Shown here: positions 12,066 to 24,776 of the stretch, piece after piece
Numbering within the stretch: position 1 is the first letter of the stretch
How the letters are laid out: every line of letters starts with the position of its first letter
Origin: Chinchilla lanigera
Taxonomy: Eukaryota > Chordata > Mammalia > Rodentia > Chinchillidae
Assembly: GCF_000276665.1 (NCBI RefSeq)
Contig: NW_004955417.1
Location: 29,473,523 to 29,537,522 of the forward strand
Direction: 5' to 3'
DNA length: 64,000 bases
Made by a program: the position numbers and the translations under genes
The notes under the pieces: model-generated
The model's database searches: none
The model's input: only the letters and a program-made list of their open reading frames with translations
Told to the model about the DNA's origin: nothing

Positions 12066-13965
12066 ACCAAACAGTCTCAAACTTTAGAAGATATTCAAAT
12101 TTTCAGAGTTTTTCTAAACAAAATCTCTCCTCAAATAAAAAATCTCACAGAAAGAAACCCATACTCAGATTCATGTGTGCACATAAGCAAAGCAAACCAG
12201 AAGTCACAGCTGAAGTGATGGCTAATAATAGGCCCTGACAACCAGCTGAGAAAGTTCTGTCATCTGTCTAAGCCACGTTTACAAAGGTGGCATGTGGAGT
12301 CCTCCCTGTGTCCAATCATTTATCAAGGTTCCACTGGTCTATGGAGAGTATGTGCAGAATAACAATTTCTCTCAATCATTTTTACCACATTCCAGTTCAA
12401 AAAGGCATTAAAAATATGCACTAGATGAACCTGTGCATGTAACTATCAACTGTCAGCTACTTCCTTCTTAGCAATGAGACTCTTGATCATCTCACATAGC
12501 TCCTTTCTGTATTCCTTGCACAGTAGGGACTAAGAAAGATCCTGGTCAGTACTCAGCAGTGAACAAACATGTGGGCACTTCTCCTTGGACAGATTTATGT
12601 CCAGCCTTACCAACTGGGTTACCAATGGATTCCTTAAAGTCTTAGAGTTCATCCCCACCCGAGACCACAGCTTGTGTTCCTGGTCTGTACTCTGTGCCTT
12701 GACCCCAAATCACTTCCTGGGTCTATCTAGTGTGCACAGACCTCCTACAACTGCAGAGCAAGTGGGGCTTACCCACAAGGCTGTGGCAGGAGCTCAGAGT
12801 GAGGACCGGGGGTGGCGTCACAGCAGCTGAGCTGCAAGGCTGTATGACTTTCATCGTCCAAAACCCTTAAATCACAACCACAAAACAGTGTCAGACCTCA
12901 CTGGGCCAGAAAACGTGGGAAAACAGGTCTCTGTAAAGTTAAACACTCCACAGGTAACGAACAGACGGAGGGTCCTTCGTCTCCCTGTGCTGCTCACCTG
13001 AAAACTTCTACCTCTCCTGCATCTGTGAATCTCGGCCTACAGCTGCCAAAAGGAGTAGAAATGAGCGGATGAATCAGATCATTCTGGTTACTTCAACTAC
13101 TGGATAATAGCCAGATACTTGTGGGGCAAGGACGTTGGGATTTGGTTTGAAATTATCTCGAGTTTCGGGTATAACCCTCACCATTTTCATGGGGGCCTTA
13201 TAGGATCAGTCATTTCCTCCACTGCTGCCACTTACTCTGTCTTTAATCAGCATTTATTAGTAGCTTGTGGTGTTAGTTCTGCACAAGGCCATTTCAAAGA
13301 AAAGATTTACTGCAAGAATCCAAACTTCCAAGAAAATAAGTGGAAAATTGCTTGGGCTATTTGGCTTGTTAATTGAGACCTTAGCTTACGTCCCTGAGCT
13401 TATTTTCATTTTAAGATTTAAGGGCCTACAGTCCAATGTCTTTTGCTGTTTACATGACACAATAATCCCTTGAGGTTTTCAATGAACTCATCTTCTTATA
13501 ACCACTAAATTTTATAACATGTCCATAAAAGTTCCTTTGGAACATTCTAATTTTGTCTTTCAAAGGATTTTGTGGTGAAATTCTAGTTTTAAATTTTGTG
13601 TTGAAAATTTATGCTTAACAGGAATAAAAAAAAGTTTTGAATTTTTGAAGTCTCTGAGTACGAACCTCTATATAAATTAGAAAAAAAAAAACAGGCTGGA
13701 AACAGGAGTGCTGGTCATCAATCTGCCACATTCTCTATTTGCTCATACTTACTGAATATTGTATTATGCTGAGGGTAACACTTCAGCTTCTTCTTGTGAA
13801 CATGTTCTATTGAAAGTGCTACAAAAAAGGATAATGTTCTAAAGGAGCCTAAGTGGATGTGAAAACTTTAACCTACTTATAATTTTAGTTATTCACATTT
13901 AGTTTGCTCAAGAACAGGAACTTTGTGATTTTTTTCAGCAGTTCCATTCCCTTTGGGGGAATACA
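12066..13965. other. Unassigned single-copy sequence
   Basis: No recognisable repeat, RNA or gene. Frames at 12,585-12,830, 13,119-13,376 and 13,267-13,473 are short and show no motif. A poly(A) run of about 12 sits near 13,681. Confidence 0.5.
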
Positions 13966-13970
13966 GTGTG

Positions 13971-14432
13971 TGCTAGTCACCTTTATGTTGCTGGAATAAA
14001 GTACCTGACACACATAACTTAAAGGAGGAGAGATTTGTTTTGGCTCACGACACCAGAGGGTTCAGTCCATGGTTAGCCAGCTCTGTTGCCTTTGGGCTGT
14101 GATGAGACAGAAGCATCATGGTGGAAGGGTGTAGCAGAGGAAAGATGCTCACCACGTGGCAGCCAGGAAGCAGAGTGAACAGGAAAGAGCAAAAAAGAAA
14201 AGGGAAGGAGACGAGATCTACCCATCAAGGACATGCGAACACTTCTTCCAACCAGGCCCCTCTCCTATCAGCCCATTCAGCTAGGCACTCATCACTGGAT
14301 GAATCTCCTCATGAAATTAACACCCACACGACCCAGTCAGTTCTTTAGGCCCCCCCTTTGAACACTGCTGTGTTGGGGGCCAAGCCCTCAGCACACAAGT
14401 CTAGGGGAGACACTGCACACTAAAACCATAAC
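13971..14432 (-). repeat. MaLR-like LTR, antisense, near full length
   Basis: The plus strand opens with the inverted 3' end (CTGGAATAAAGTACCTGACA) and continues with 'ttggctcacgacaccagagggttcagtccatgg', 'gcatcatggtggaag', 'accacgtggcagccaggaagcagag' and ends at 'actaaaaccataac', the inverted 5' TGTTATGGTTT start. The order equals that of the 39.2-kb copy. The 76-codon frame at 14,118-14,348 lies wholly inside it. Confidence 0.82.
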
Positions 14433-17400
14433 CTGGTGCTTAGCCCCTATTTGTTTGGTAGGTTAGAATCTCAATGTCCTCTGGTCTCAGATAATTGCAG
14501 GGGTTTCCCTGGTTCTTTAGGGGTCAGAGTTGTGACCCTGAATTCCAGACCAAGGGCTAGAGAGCAGAATTACCAGTTTATGCCTATGTTTATGGCCTAT
14601 TAGCTACCATCTGCTTCTGAACATCCTCCATATACTCTGGTGCACATCAGTGGAAAACTGCTTTCAAATTTGCTTTCCACAGGACTCCTCCTTCTCACCC
14701 TCTGCCATGTGCTACCTGCTGCTGTGAATTTTCTGTTTTGCTGGCTGAGTATCACACTGTGAAGACAGGTCCCTGGTTCCAGGCCTCTCTCACCTAATGC
14801 GAGGGGAGTTTTCTCTCTGTACAGGTCTATGCCACAGGACCCTCAAAGCCTGCATTTTAAAACGCTATTTTTTACAGCTATGGCAGAGACATAATCCTAC
14901 TGGATACCTAACAGCTACACATTTTTTCCTGTTCTGACCTACAAGGAGTGGCTGCTAAACAGCCATAAGATGCTAAAAATAGAAACATGTGGCAATCAGT
15001 GTGATTGCTAGCTCTAGAGAAACAGACAATCCCGGGAAGGTTTCTGAGCCCTGAAAAGACAAACTGAGGATAACTGAAGACAGCAAAGCTTGGAGAAAGT
15101 GAGGAGGGGAAATCAAGATGATAAATGCCAGGGGCCTTGAGAGGCACAGGTCCTCGGGGAAACCATCCATGGTCCTTCCCCAACAAAGACAGATATTAGT
15201 GCACCCTAAGCTGCGCTAGAACCCAGAAAATTGGAGATTCAAAAAGCTGAAGAGAGGCTTATAGAGAAGGTAGCATATTCTGCGGACTGCAGCAGATTCC
15301 TAATGGAATGGTATATGAATTGCAGGAAGAGGTGTACACAGTAGAGATGTCAGCTTGGCCTCAAGATGGGGGCTTGAGGCACCCACATAGAAATGTGGAA
15401 TGCTCAGATGGAGTTACGGTGCTGCCCCGGGAGATCGCTGTCAGAGATGTGTATGCAGGAGTCATGTTCTCAGGGCAGTGGGAGACACACCTGCATCTGT
15501 CTGGACTGCGTTGCACTGAACTAGGGTTTGATCAGAAGATGCAGAGATGACCAAAAGGACAGCACCGTAGGTCCAAGAGGGACTAAGAACAGTCATTCGA
15601 ACAAAGAACAGCACCGGAGCATGTGACATAACTGAAAGTGGGCACCGACCTTCTCACCAGGGAGAGGACAAGCGGAGCTCATGACAGAATTCCAAAAGCA
15701 ACAAAGATGATACACTGTTTGCAGAATTTTCCAGGCATCCTACCTAGAACACTGTCTCCATAAGTCTTCAAAATGTGAGACAGGATTCAAAAGGAAGCTG
15801 AAGCATAAATTAATTCTCTAAGGGTTCTTGCATAATTTCTTTTAAAATTAGGGCTGACTCATTCATGAAAATTCTAATTATACTTATTTGTGTTATTACC
15901 CATTCTATGGTCTGAATCCCAGACCCTGCAGCCCTATGATTCCTGAGAAATGCCACTCTCATCGATTCACCTCCGTGTATGCAAGGCCAGGCTAGTACTG
16001 GTGATATGGCGGGCACACGTGGAGACTTGCCTCAGTGAACGAAAGGATGGCTTCTCCTTTTATCAGCTGTGGGGATTAATACATGTGATAACTTGCTGAG
16101 TGGATGTACTACATGAACCCAGTGATGCTGAAAGGATTCAGGATTCTTTTGCTCCAAGCCTGGATTTGGATCTGTTCTATAGATTTTCAAAGACTAAAAA
16201 TGTTAATGAGTAAGTATTTGAGACCTTTGCATTTTTAAAAAAAAGTTTCACATCCTGTCTGACTTCTGATCTTCTAAATAACTTCAGTGATGAAGCACAA
16301 AAGGTGGAAGGCGACATAATTAATGGCTCATTATTTCTCCTCCCACAAGGAGCACCCTATTCATAGTTCAGTTTCATTTGAACACTGTTGCTCCTTTCCT
16401 TGTGCTCATGCAAGAAATGTTAACTCACAGTCAGGAATGAAATGTACACAAGAATCACATCAAATAATCATCATCACTTCTCAATAAAAGCCACTCTGAT
16501 GAAAAAAATTTAAATAGTTCCAATCCAATCTTAAATAGTCCTGAGCTCTGATGTACAGAGGCAAACTAGCAAGTAGTCTATGTGGAGAGCCATTCTGGGG
16601 ATTTTCTCCACCTAGTGATGGTGCTGGGGAAATGGATTTACTTTCAGTTAATTATTTTTCAGCTGAATGTTTGGTGTGTAATGCAATGGTCATTTCGGAA
16701 AAATCTTTTGTTTTCTCCCCAACTTTGGTTTAGTACCATATGACACTTACTTAAGAGGTATTTTGAAATTCACCTTTTTCCTCTAGAGTCACCTTTCCAG
16801 TTTGTATGTTCCACAGCCTTCCTTTGACGTTTAGCCACTGGGCGATTATTCTCTGTCTCTCCCTCCTGCTCCTCACCACTACCCACAAGCTCCGCTCTGA
16901 GCAGCATTAGCCTAGCTGCCTTCGTTCCTGTCATTTCTGAGATCATTTCCATTTCTAGCTAGTGAACAGGCTCAACAATAGCTGCTGGAGATCTGATTCT
17001 GCCCGTTCAGCTCAGCTCCAAGATTTCCTTCCATGAAGGAATCTTCCTTCCTCCCTCTGTGCTGCTATTAAATATGATCTCTCATTATTGGAATTTGGAT
17101 AGCTCTGTGTTTATAATTTGTGGAACATATAAAAATGCACTTTTATAGAAGGAGTTTGTGAAGAGAAGCATTCCACGAATTTCTAATCTTCAGGGGCAGG
17201 CTCCTTGCCCTTGAGGACCTTATCATTAACCTTCATTTTGCCGTAGCCTGTATTATTTAAGTGCATTAATTATTTTGTTGTTTATACTATAGTTACCACT
17301 AACCCATGTCTATAAAACATTGCACAGAAATCATTATCTAGCCAGTTAGTCTCAAAACATCTTCATCCAGAAATTAAGCTGTGGGAACATTTTATACTTA

Positions 17401-18990
17401 GATGTAACAGAACACTGACCTTTATGGCATATCATGAAAGATTTTATCAGATGAAAAAGTAGACTGATTTTCTGAAAGCTAATTATGCAATCCAAGTCAT
17501 CTTTGTGAATTCACTTTTTGTCCATGTGAATTCTCTGCATGATAAGACATTTTCCCATTTAATACAGACGAGCTGCTGCTTTCTTCATGTTCTATCCCCA
17601 ATTTGTGTCACTTTGAAACCTTCATGAACGTTTTCAAGGTCACCACCCACCAGGCTATCATCTTGATAAAATGGCATTACTTCATCAGACCATTTTTCCT
17701 TTTAAGTCATTTACTTTATTTAGTTGGCATGACTTCAATCCCTTGCTAAATCCAATTCTGGTGAAATAAAAACAGAAATGTTTTAAGGTATTTTGTTGTT
17801 TAATGTGTACTCATTAAAAATTATTTGAAATATGTAGCCAAGGATGTGGGAATTCAGAAAACAAATAGAGATATCACTGGTTTTTTTTTCTTTCTCTAGC
17901 TTTTCTTCTTTAAAAAAAAATACAATGGAGTAAGACATAAAGAGAAGGACAGCATATGCACCCTTTAATGACTCAAGGTACCTAGCGCCAAGCTTCACAG
18001 AGCAAAGGAGTCAGGAGATGCATCCTCTTCAGTCGTGTGAGGAGGGCTGGTAGAGGGCAAAGGTGAGAGTCCATTGCATCTATGATGAAGGTGAGACATG
18101 CGTACTCAGTGCTGGGTTTTAGGGCTTGCTTAGGGAAGAGAAGTTTAAATGCATCAGTGTGAAGCCATCCATGGGCAAACTGTAGCTCCCTGGAGCAGAT
18201 GAATCTGTCGCATAAACCCAGAGGCATGAAAGAGGACATGCCAGGATGACCAGCAGAGCTGGGTCTCAATGACTGTGATCCTCTCAGGACTAAAGAGGAT
18301 CAGTGGGTGCATGCAGGGGTCTTTCTCACTTACAGCAACAATAACCCACGGTTTATGTTTGCAAACAAGATGAAGTGTAGCTAGAGGGAGAGAAGTAAGG
18401 TGAGGAGTTGGAGTTATTTGCTGGATGAATGGAAAAATACTGCTTTGTCTCAGGAATGCAAATGACCAAGCCTCCTTATGAAAACTTCCTTCCTTCTCCC
18501 TGACCATCTCTTCCCCAGGCCCGTTGAGTCAGGGACTCAGTCTCTCTTCAATCCTAATGGTTTCCTGGACTACCAACCTGCTGACACCGATACCATGATT
18601 CAAAGAGGAACAAAGAAAACCCGTCTCTGCCCGGACACCCTGCTCCGTTACCCTCAGCCTCTCTCTGCCCCGCATCCCTGCTCTGCTGAGAAGAGCCGTG
18701 CAACACGGACATCTTCACCCATCTGCGCTTGGCTTGCTCTGCCCTGAGCTCACCTCTGTTCCTCCTGACAACAGAATGAAAGCCGTGGCAGAGAGGCAGC
18801 CCAAGCCCTACATGTGTTGCTCTGATAAACATAAACACCATTTCCATAACCCTTTATATCTCTTTTCCAAATGAATCAAATATTTTAAATGCTACAGTTC
18901 GAAGATATTAGTCAGAACCTGGGAGTATCTGGGACACGAGCTGGAAAGCATGAGACCAAAAACTCGCTAGGGCTTTATTCCTGTAATTAT
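14433..18990. other. Unassigned single-copy sequence
   Basis: A 4.5-kb stretch without a clear transposon or gene. Small frames occur on both strands (for example 14,908-15,186, 17,982-18,269, 18,154-18,507, 18,478-18,747), overlap in opposite directions and lack motifs. The 17,060-17,570 part is AT-rich with several TAATTA/ATTAAT words and few repeat hallmarks, so it is a reasonable place to look for conserved non-coding DNA. Confidence 0.45.
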
Positions 18991-18999
18991 GCTACCCTA

Positions 19000-19250
19000 A
19001 CACTACACCCAACCTAACCAAAACCAAAACCCTACCTTGAATCCTAACTCAAACCCCAACTCCAAAACCAACCCCAACCCCAATCCCAACCCTAACCCTA
19101 ACCATAATCCCAACCCCAACCACAACCCCAATCCCAACCCTAACCCCAACCCTAACCATAATCCCAACCCCAACCACAACCCCTAACTCTGACCTTCTAA
19201 CGATAACCCTAACTATAATCCTCTAACCCTCTAACCCTGATCTTAACCTC
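19000..19250. repeat. Degenerate interstitial telomeric-type repeat (CCCTAA-like)
   Basis: About 250 bases consist almost only of variants of CCCTAA, CCCCAA, CCATAA and CCCAAC on the plus strand. Exact CCCTAACCCTAACC occurs near 19,088-19,101. A longer higher-order phrase containing 'ataatcccaaccccaaccac' appears twice, around 19,104 and 19,160, about 56 bases apart, indicating local tandem duplication. The C-rich strand is plus, so telomeric TTAGGG polarity points to the minus strand. Sequence on both sides is ordinary, so it is internal to a chromosome. Confidence 0.9.
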
Positions 19251-20700
19251 CCTTCCTGCATGATAAGCCTTGTCTAGAGCCAGCTCTCTGCACAACTTGG
19301 AGCTTCAGGAAAGTCTCAGAGCCTGCAGAGGGGAGGTCTTGATTACTCCAAGCCAATGGAGCCCTTACAAGTCCACATCACCTGCCAGGACTGGCTTAGA
19401 GAAAATCTTGCCATCCAGTTCTGGAGAAGGAGACCTATGGGAAATGCTGGTAAACAAGCTGTGCTTTTTAGAAAATGATTTTTCCCTTCTAAAAGGAAAT
19501 ACAAAAGAAAAAAGAGGTTGTTGCTATTGCCGGGACATTGTTGGTGAGAATGTGAATGTTGGAGCTTTTGCAGCCATCTGGACACCAAAAGGACAGCAAG
19601 TCTGACCTGTGAAGGAGGAAACCGCCCCTCAGGCCTCTGGCATAGGGATAATAAGCGTCCCTTAGTGTTTTGAGCCTGAGCTGGACTTATTACTTACAGC
19701 TGGCAGGGCAGCATCTGACTCAAGGCCTCTGAGTCAGCGGGTGAGGAGGGAGGTCAAGAGCCCCCGAGGTGCAGAGCACAGGGGATAAGGGCATCCTCCT
19801 GGCTTCCTTCAGAGTGGAGACCCCAAACCGCAGAGCGAAGGAAACTCACTGGGCCCCAGCTTCTGTTCAATGCACCCATTAAAAGTACAACCATTGCATT
19901 TTAAGAAAACACAAACCAACTGATTCCAGTATTTTCTCGGCTTCTCAAAAACACCAAGAGCCTGCCGCGAGATGAGTACATTTCTAACGCACCTCAAAAG
20001 GCGGGGAAAGCCTTTCTCTGCTTCAGGGTTCTCCATAGATGGCTGCTCCTCAAAACCTCTCTTGCGACCAATTTTAACTCACAGTCGGCAGCTGCTCGCT
20101 GCCGCCATTCCGGCGTCTGCACCCTGTCCTCCCCTCCTTCCTCCTGTGATCACTCTCACCCTTTTCTCCTGGGTGAGGGCAAGTATATCTTGTCAGTTTT
20201 CGGGAACATTCGAAATCCTGACCTTCCCAAGCCGCTTGCTTGCTGTTGCTGAGCAAGCTCCCAGAGGTGATCTGGCAGCGTGCGATCTCTCTCAGGAGCC
20301 AGGAGCACAGAGCTGTGAACGCTCACTTCAGACATTACTATTTTTTATTCTCAGAAACTCACAGCTCCCAGCTGTGGAAACTCAGCAGGACAAATGACCT
20401 GATTTCTTCAGCAAGGACTTCTCAAGAGGGGAGGAGAAAAGATCACTGTGAAAGGAGAACTTAAACACACGGTTCATTTTATTTATTCATGTTTGTGTAT
20501 GACTGTCACATTTTAGAATTGTCATTAGCCTCCAGAGACATTTACCAAAATATTTCCAGATCCAGTTATATGCTTGGGTATTTGCTTCAAGTGAAAATGG
20601 CCATGAATTGATCATTGTTGAAGCTGGTAATTGAGTAATCCTATTCCTACAAGTACATTACATATTCCTGTATTTTTCTGTTTGTTGTTGAAATCTGTGC
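19251..20700. other. Unassigned sequence, moderately GC-rich
   Basis: No repeat family or gene is clear. The largest frame is 19,972-20,397 (plus, 141 codons); it is Leu/Pro/Ser-rich, opposed by a minus frame at 20,074-20,256 and another plus frame at 20,240-20,464, and shows no recognisable domain. I do not call it coding. Confidence 0.45.
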
Positions 20701-20702
20701 AG

Positions 20703-20848
20703 TAAAAGAGGAAGAAGGGGCTGGGGATTTAGCTTAGCGGCAAAGCGCCTGCCTGGCAAGCGCAAAGTCATAAGTTCGATTCCCGGTACCGGAGAAAAAC
20801 CAAAAAAAAAAAAAAACAAAGACAAAAAACAAAATAAAAGAGGAAGAA
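20703..20848 (+). repeat. Young ID SINE with perfect 14-bp target duplication
   Basis: The tRNA-derived body runs from about 20,717 to 20,800, starting GGGGCTGGGGATTTAGCTTA with an A-box-like segment and a B-box-like GTTCGATTCCC. An A-rich tail follows. The identical 14-mer TAAAAGAGGAAGAA lies at 20,703-20,716 and 20,835-20,848, the signature of L1-driven insertion. Low decay of the body and an intact duplication indicate a recent insertion. Confidence 0.93.
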
Positions 20849-20900
20849 AATGAGAAGAGAAGGAAGGAAGGAAGGAAGGAAAGAAGGGGAAGACAAGAGA
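20849..20900. repeat. GA-rich / (GGAA)n microsatellite
   Basis: Purine-only stretch with five consecutive AGGA/GGAA units around 20,861-20,880, directly after the ID tail. Together with the ID tail it keeps several minus-strand frames (20,658-21,259) open as F/L/S/P-rich artefacts. Confidence 0.85.
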
Positions 20901-23900
20901 GGATGAGAGAGAAAATCTTCCAGTAGATGCAGATGAACCTGACCATAGAGGCTTGGTGACTGAGGTTGCTTGACCTGGCCATAGCAGGGACGCCCTGGAG
21001 ACCACGGTTTCTGAGAGCCTAAGCAATGACCCGTGTGGCATGAGCCACTGAATGACTGGCCACAGGCATTAGAGCCTGCACCTTGGGCCCTCTGTACGTG
21101 CTTGCAAAGACTCTGAAGGACACGGTGACTTTCCCAGGCTTGCCCAGTACCCACCTGCTGACTCCCAAGTCCACATGGGAAGCTTCCCACACTACAGTTT
21201 TGCTGATGCAGACTTGCAACAGGACAGAGAACCAAGACAGAGCCTTCAGACAAAGCCATGGCAATGCTTTTAGCCTCTTAAACAATGGACTTTGTGCCAA
21301 AGGAATTTTTTAACCCTGTCTTTTTGATCTTATATAAATATTTGTACTCATCTTTGCATGTCTCCTCCATGTTTAATGGAACTTGTGTATAAAAAGAAGG
21401 CTGTAGGCCAAATCATATTTAAATATCTCATTTGAAGTTGTCTCAGAAAATATAAAATTATATTTTCATTCATTATGACTCACTCTTCCATAAAAAACCT
21501 TAAATTCGGATTCTAATATCTGTAAACGATTCACTCAGTTTTAGTCATCTGGATTTGTTAACTTCATTTCTAATGGCTTTGCTGCAGGATTTTTTTCATA
21601 GCTAATTTTCAGTTCTACAATGTAGGGCCAGTTTCCAGCTCTGCAGAGCTGGTGTGGATTTGAGTTACTGAAACTTACATGGCTGTCAGACTTAAAGCAA
21701 ACGTGTCCCCCTTTAAGTTAGCATTTACCTTGTACAAATTTATCTGAAAATGTCCAGTTCCTTACCTTTAAGCTCTGGTACACTTTGGGACCTGTTAGGA
21801 GTCCAGGTTGCAGGATAGTGGTCAAGATTGGGCAAGTGTTCTCCCAAATTCTACAACGGATGAACTCCTGAAGGAGTTGATGTAGACTATAATCAGATGG
21901 GGGAAATGGACCGGAGCCTAGAAAGGGCAGAGGGATTTTATTTTTAGGACATTTGTCCTTTCTTACTCTATATGAATCTGTCTTTTATAGTTGTAAAATT
22001 ATCCTTGCCTAAGGAAGCAATAAAAAAAGACCGTCAGGCCTAGTAGGTTGGAGTCCAAGTTCACTGTGACGTGGGCTCAGCCAGTCAAAGGCACCGCCGT
22101 GAAGTCTGAAGCCCATCACGCAGAGGCGGGGACTCAGGAGAGTGATTCCTGCCCTGGAAGAAGCAGGGTCAGCACAGGGCACTCCGTGGGCAGGGCAGTG
22201 TCACCATGACAACAGCCAGTGCCCAGGGCCAGTTCCAGGCACAATGAGGATGTGAACCTGGGGTTCATGGCTGGGGAAGCAGCACCAGTTTTCTCATTAG
22301 GCTCCTTCTCCGAACTAGATTTCTCTTTTGATTCTGGTCCCATAGACATCTTTACTCTTCTTGTACTTTATCCTTTTTCTAAGCTGATCCCTTATTTCTG
22401 CCAAAGGCGCTAGTCAAGGTGATAGCTTATCCTCATTGTCTCCTCACGCCTTTGCCAGGGTGGTGAGTAAATCAACCCTCCTTTACCCAACCTAAGTGCT
22501 GCCCGGCCTGGTCAGGCACCCCAAACCCAGGACCCGCGCACTCTCCAGCTCTGCAGGGTGCCGCTGTGTGGAGGTTCGGGCCTCCTGTGTTCCTAGCTGA
22601 GATTATGCTGGCCGGCGTTCCTCCAAATCTCCTTACGTCTGTCCTCCCTCTCTCCACGTGCCATCTCTATATTCCACAGGTGAAAATCCTCACAGTCACT
22701 GTCTGTGCTTCACCCACCACCAGGGATGGGGCTTCCTTTTCTGCCAGGCAGCCTGAGCCTCAGCTCCCAGCCCCAAGCACCGAGCAAGCTTGGGAACCAC
22801 CACCACCACCTTCTCTGCAGAATGGACCAACTGGCAAGTCTCTGACTGACACCTGTGGGGCAGACAGAGTGTGCAGAGGAAAGACTTTCTGGGAAGTCAT
22901 GAAGACAGGATGACTCCTCCAGAGCTGCCCCACTGGGAAGAGGAACTGAGTCATCACCCAGCTTGGTCAGGCAGCTTTCTCCATCTGAGAATAACTCCAA
23001 AGCATGGGACGGCTGGAGGCCGTCTGCCAGAAGGAACCCCAGAAGCTACGGGTACAAGTCCTTAACTTCGGGTTCTACATGGGACAGCACTTCACCCACC
23101 AGAAGTCACTGGCTTCGCGGAGGGGACCGAGAAATGGAGCTAGGTGACCCCTGGGGCGGTGCTAGTGCCACCACAACTGTTGGAGAAAAAAAAGAAAAAC
23201 TAGAGGAGCACATATGCCTGGACTATTTTAAAATAATTTTAACTAGCAACATGGGAGTTTGCAGATAATAATACTCTTGCTGTTAAGAGCCTACTTCACT
23301 GCAGTACTTTTATAGGGGAAATGCAGAGGAGTGGCATTTGTCCTGGTCTTACCTTCAGGATTCAGACAACCAGTAGAGGAAGGTGCTGGGGGCAGTGACA
23401 CAGCCATGACAAAAGCCTAACACAAAGAAATGATCAGTTCAGGGACACATCTGATACCTGAGTGTTCTTTGCACCGGAAATAAAGGTTTGAAGGTTAAAA
23501 ACTGGAACGATATTTCCTGTGCACCGTGACAAATCAATCAGGAAGTATTAAATACCTACATCACCCACCTTGCTGTGTATCTTTTGAATAAGTCAGTGTG
23601 TTCTCAGTGAAGGGACTCTCAAAAGACCTTGACTTTGACTGGCAAAGCCACAGCTGTAGTCTTAAATTGTGCATGATTACTCTTTCTTTCTTGTCTATTA
23701 CTTTCGTATGTTCAGTACACAATCCCAAAAGATTTCAGAAAGGAAACAGCATTATTTGCGTGATTGGCCACACTAGCTCAGCAGAAGACGTCTCTGTCAC
23801 CGACCTGTGCTAGTGTCCTCAGAACATTCTTTCTCTTGCATCTGTGTACTGTCACAGGGGGCAGATGTTGAATTGTCCGTATTAATCACTCTGTTGCTAG

Positions 23901-24085
23901 CTCACCCATCTGCTCAGATTCACAGGAGTGCTCGAGCTGGTCACAGGGGTGACGCAATGGCCTTCTGCAAATAATTTCAGGCTTCCTGGGAAGGTGTTGC
24001 ATGGCCTTCTGAGCCATCTGCACAGCCATCTGTGTCTTACCCTGGGTCCTAAATAGACCTTCTCATCCCTGCTCACTTAGTGTGC
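20901..24085. other. Unassigned single-copy sequence
   Basis: No gene or clear transposon. GC content rises at 22,060-23,180 with scattered CpG. Frames there (22,566-22,913 plus; 22,710-23,000 minus; 22,963-23,268 plus) overlap on opposite strands, carry homopolymer residues such as poly-Pro and poly-Trp from the CCACCACCACC run near 22,800, and lack domains. Confidence 0.45.
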
Positions 24086-24087
24086 CT

Positions 24088-24150
24088 GCTGTTCAGTCAA
24101 TACACATTGATTGAGAGCCTACTATGTGAAAGCAGTGTTGAAGGTGATCT
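24088..24150 (-). repeat. MIR/L2 fragment, antisense
   Basis: The phrase 'caatacacattgattgagagcctactatgtg' matches the inverted 3' end shared by MIR and L2 ('attgagcacctactatgtgcc'). Only about 60 bases are recognisable. Confidence 0.45.
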
Positions 24151-24254
24151 CTGGAAGAATTGCACATCAGGAAGAATGTGCATAAAGATTTTCTTCATGT
24201 TCAAATGTGTACCTGAAAATATGCCGTTTATTCAGCCTTCCAATTATCAAGAAA

Positions 24255-24342
24255 AGATAGGTAGATAGATAGTAGATACCTAGAGAGCTAATAGATAGAT
24301 GACAGATAAATAGACATAGATAGATGATAGATGAATCACATG
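24255..24342. repeat. Imperfect (TAGA)n/(GATA)n microsatellite
   Basis: Tandem AGATAGAT-type tetranucleotides with interruptions across about 90 bases. It decays on the right into ATAGATGATAGATGAATC. Nothing else is visible in it. Confidence 0.9.
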
Positions 24343-24604
24343 TATTCTAGATATGCTATATATGTGAAGCAATGGTAGCAGTATGGTGTTTTAAGTATCT
24401 GTCTCATGTAATTATACTAGCCTTAAAGTGAGTGGAGGAAACACTGCCTTCAGCTTAAAGCTTGACTCATTCTTCATCCTTGAATGAGCAGATGCCCAGG
24501 GAAAAATAGGTGGGTAGGCCCAGCAGGGAAGAGGGGTGTCCTCAGAGAAGCAATGTTCCCTGTCCTGTGTGCAGTCACTGATATTACTCCACATTCCTGC
24601 CACT

Positions 24605-24776
24605 GTCTTTATTTACTGCTTTTTTTACTTTGTTTTTGAGACAGGGTCTTGCTATGTAGTTGAAGCCAATCTTGAATTCACTTTGTAGCCCAAGCTGGCC
24701 TCCAACTCCATGGCAATCCTCCTGCCTCAGCTTCTCTAGTACTGGGATTACAGGCATGTGCCCCATGCCAGGCTTT
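24605..24776 (-). repeat. B1 (7SL-derived) SINE, antisense
   Basis: The plus strand shows the inverted B1 order: a T-rich start, 'ttgagacagggtcttgctatgtag', 'cccaagctggcctccaactcc', 'atcctcctgcctcagc' and 'ctgggattacaggcatgtgcc'. The last words are the inverted Pol III B-box and 5' part. An insertion-like stretch (TTGAAGCCAATCTTGAATT) sits between the first two words. Length is near that of a full monomer. Confidence 0.93.

Noticed and set aside
19000..19250. Chromosome end
   Set aside because: The repeat is degenerate and ordinary sequence continues on both sides.
19972..20397. 141-codon plus frame as a gene
   Set aside because: Opposed and overlapped by other frames; no domain, no supporting splice or promoter signals.
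20717..20800. tRNA gene
   Set aside because: A and B boxes are present, but the A-rich tail, target duplication and matching copies elsewhere show it is an ID SINE.
20658..21259. Minus-strand frames of 127 and 163 codons with hydrophobic F/L/S runs resembling membrane segments
   Set aside because: The hydrophobic part is the translation of the GA-rich microsatellite and the ID tail read backwards.
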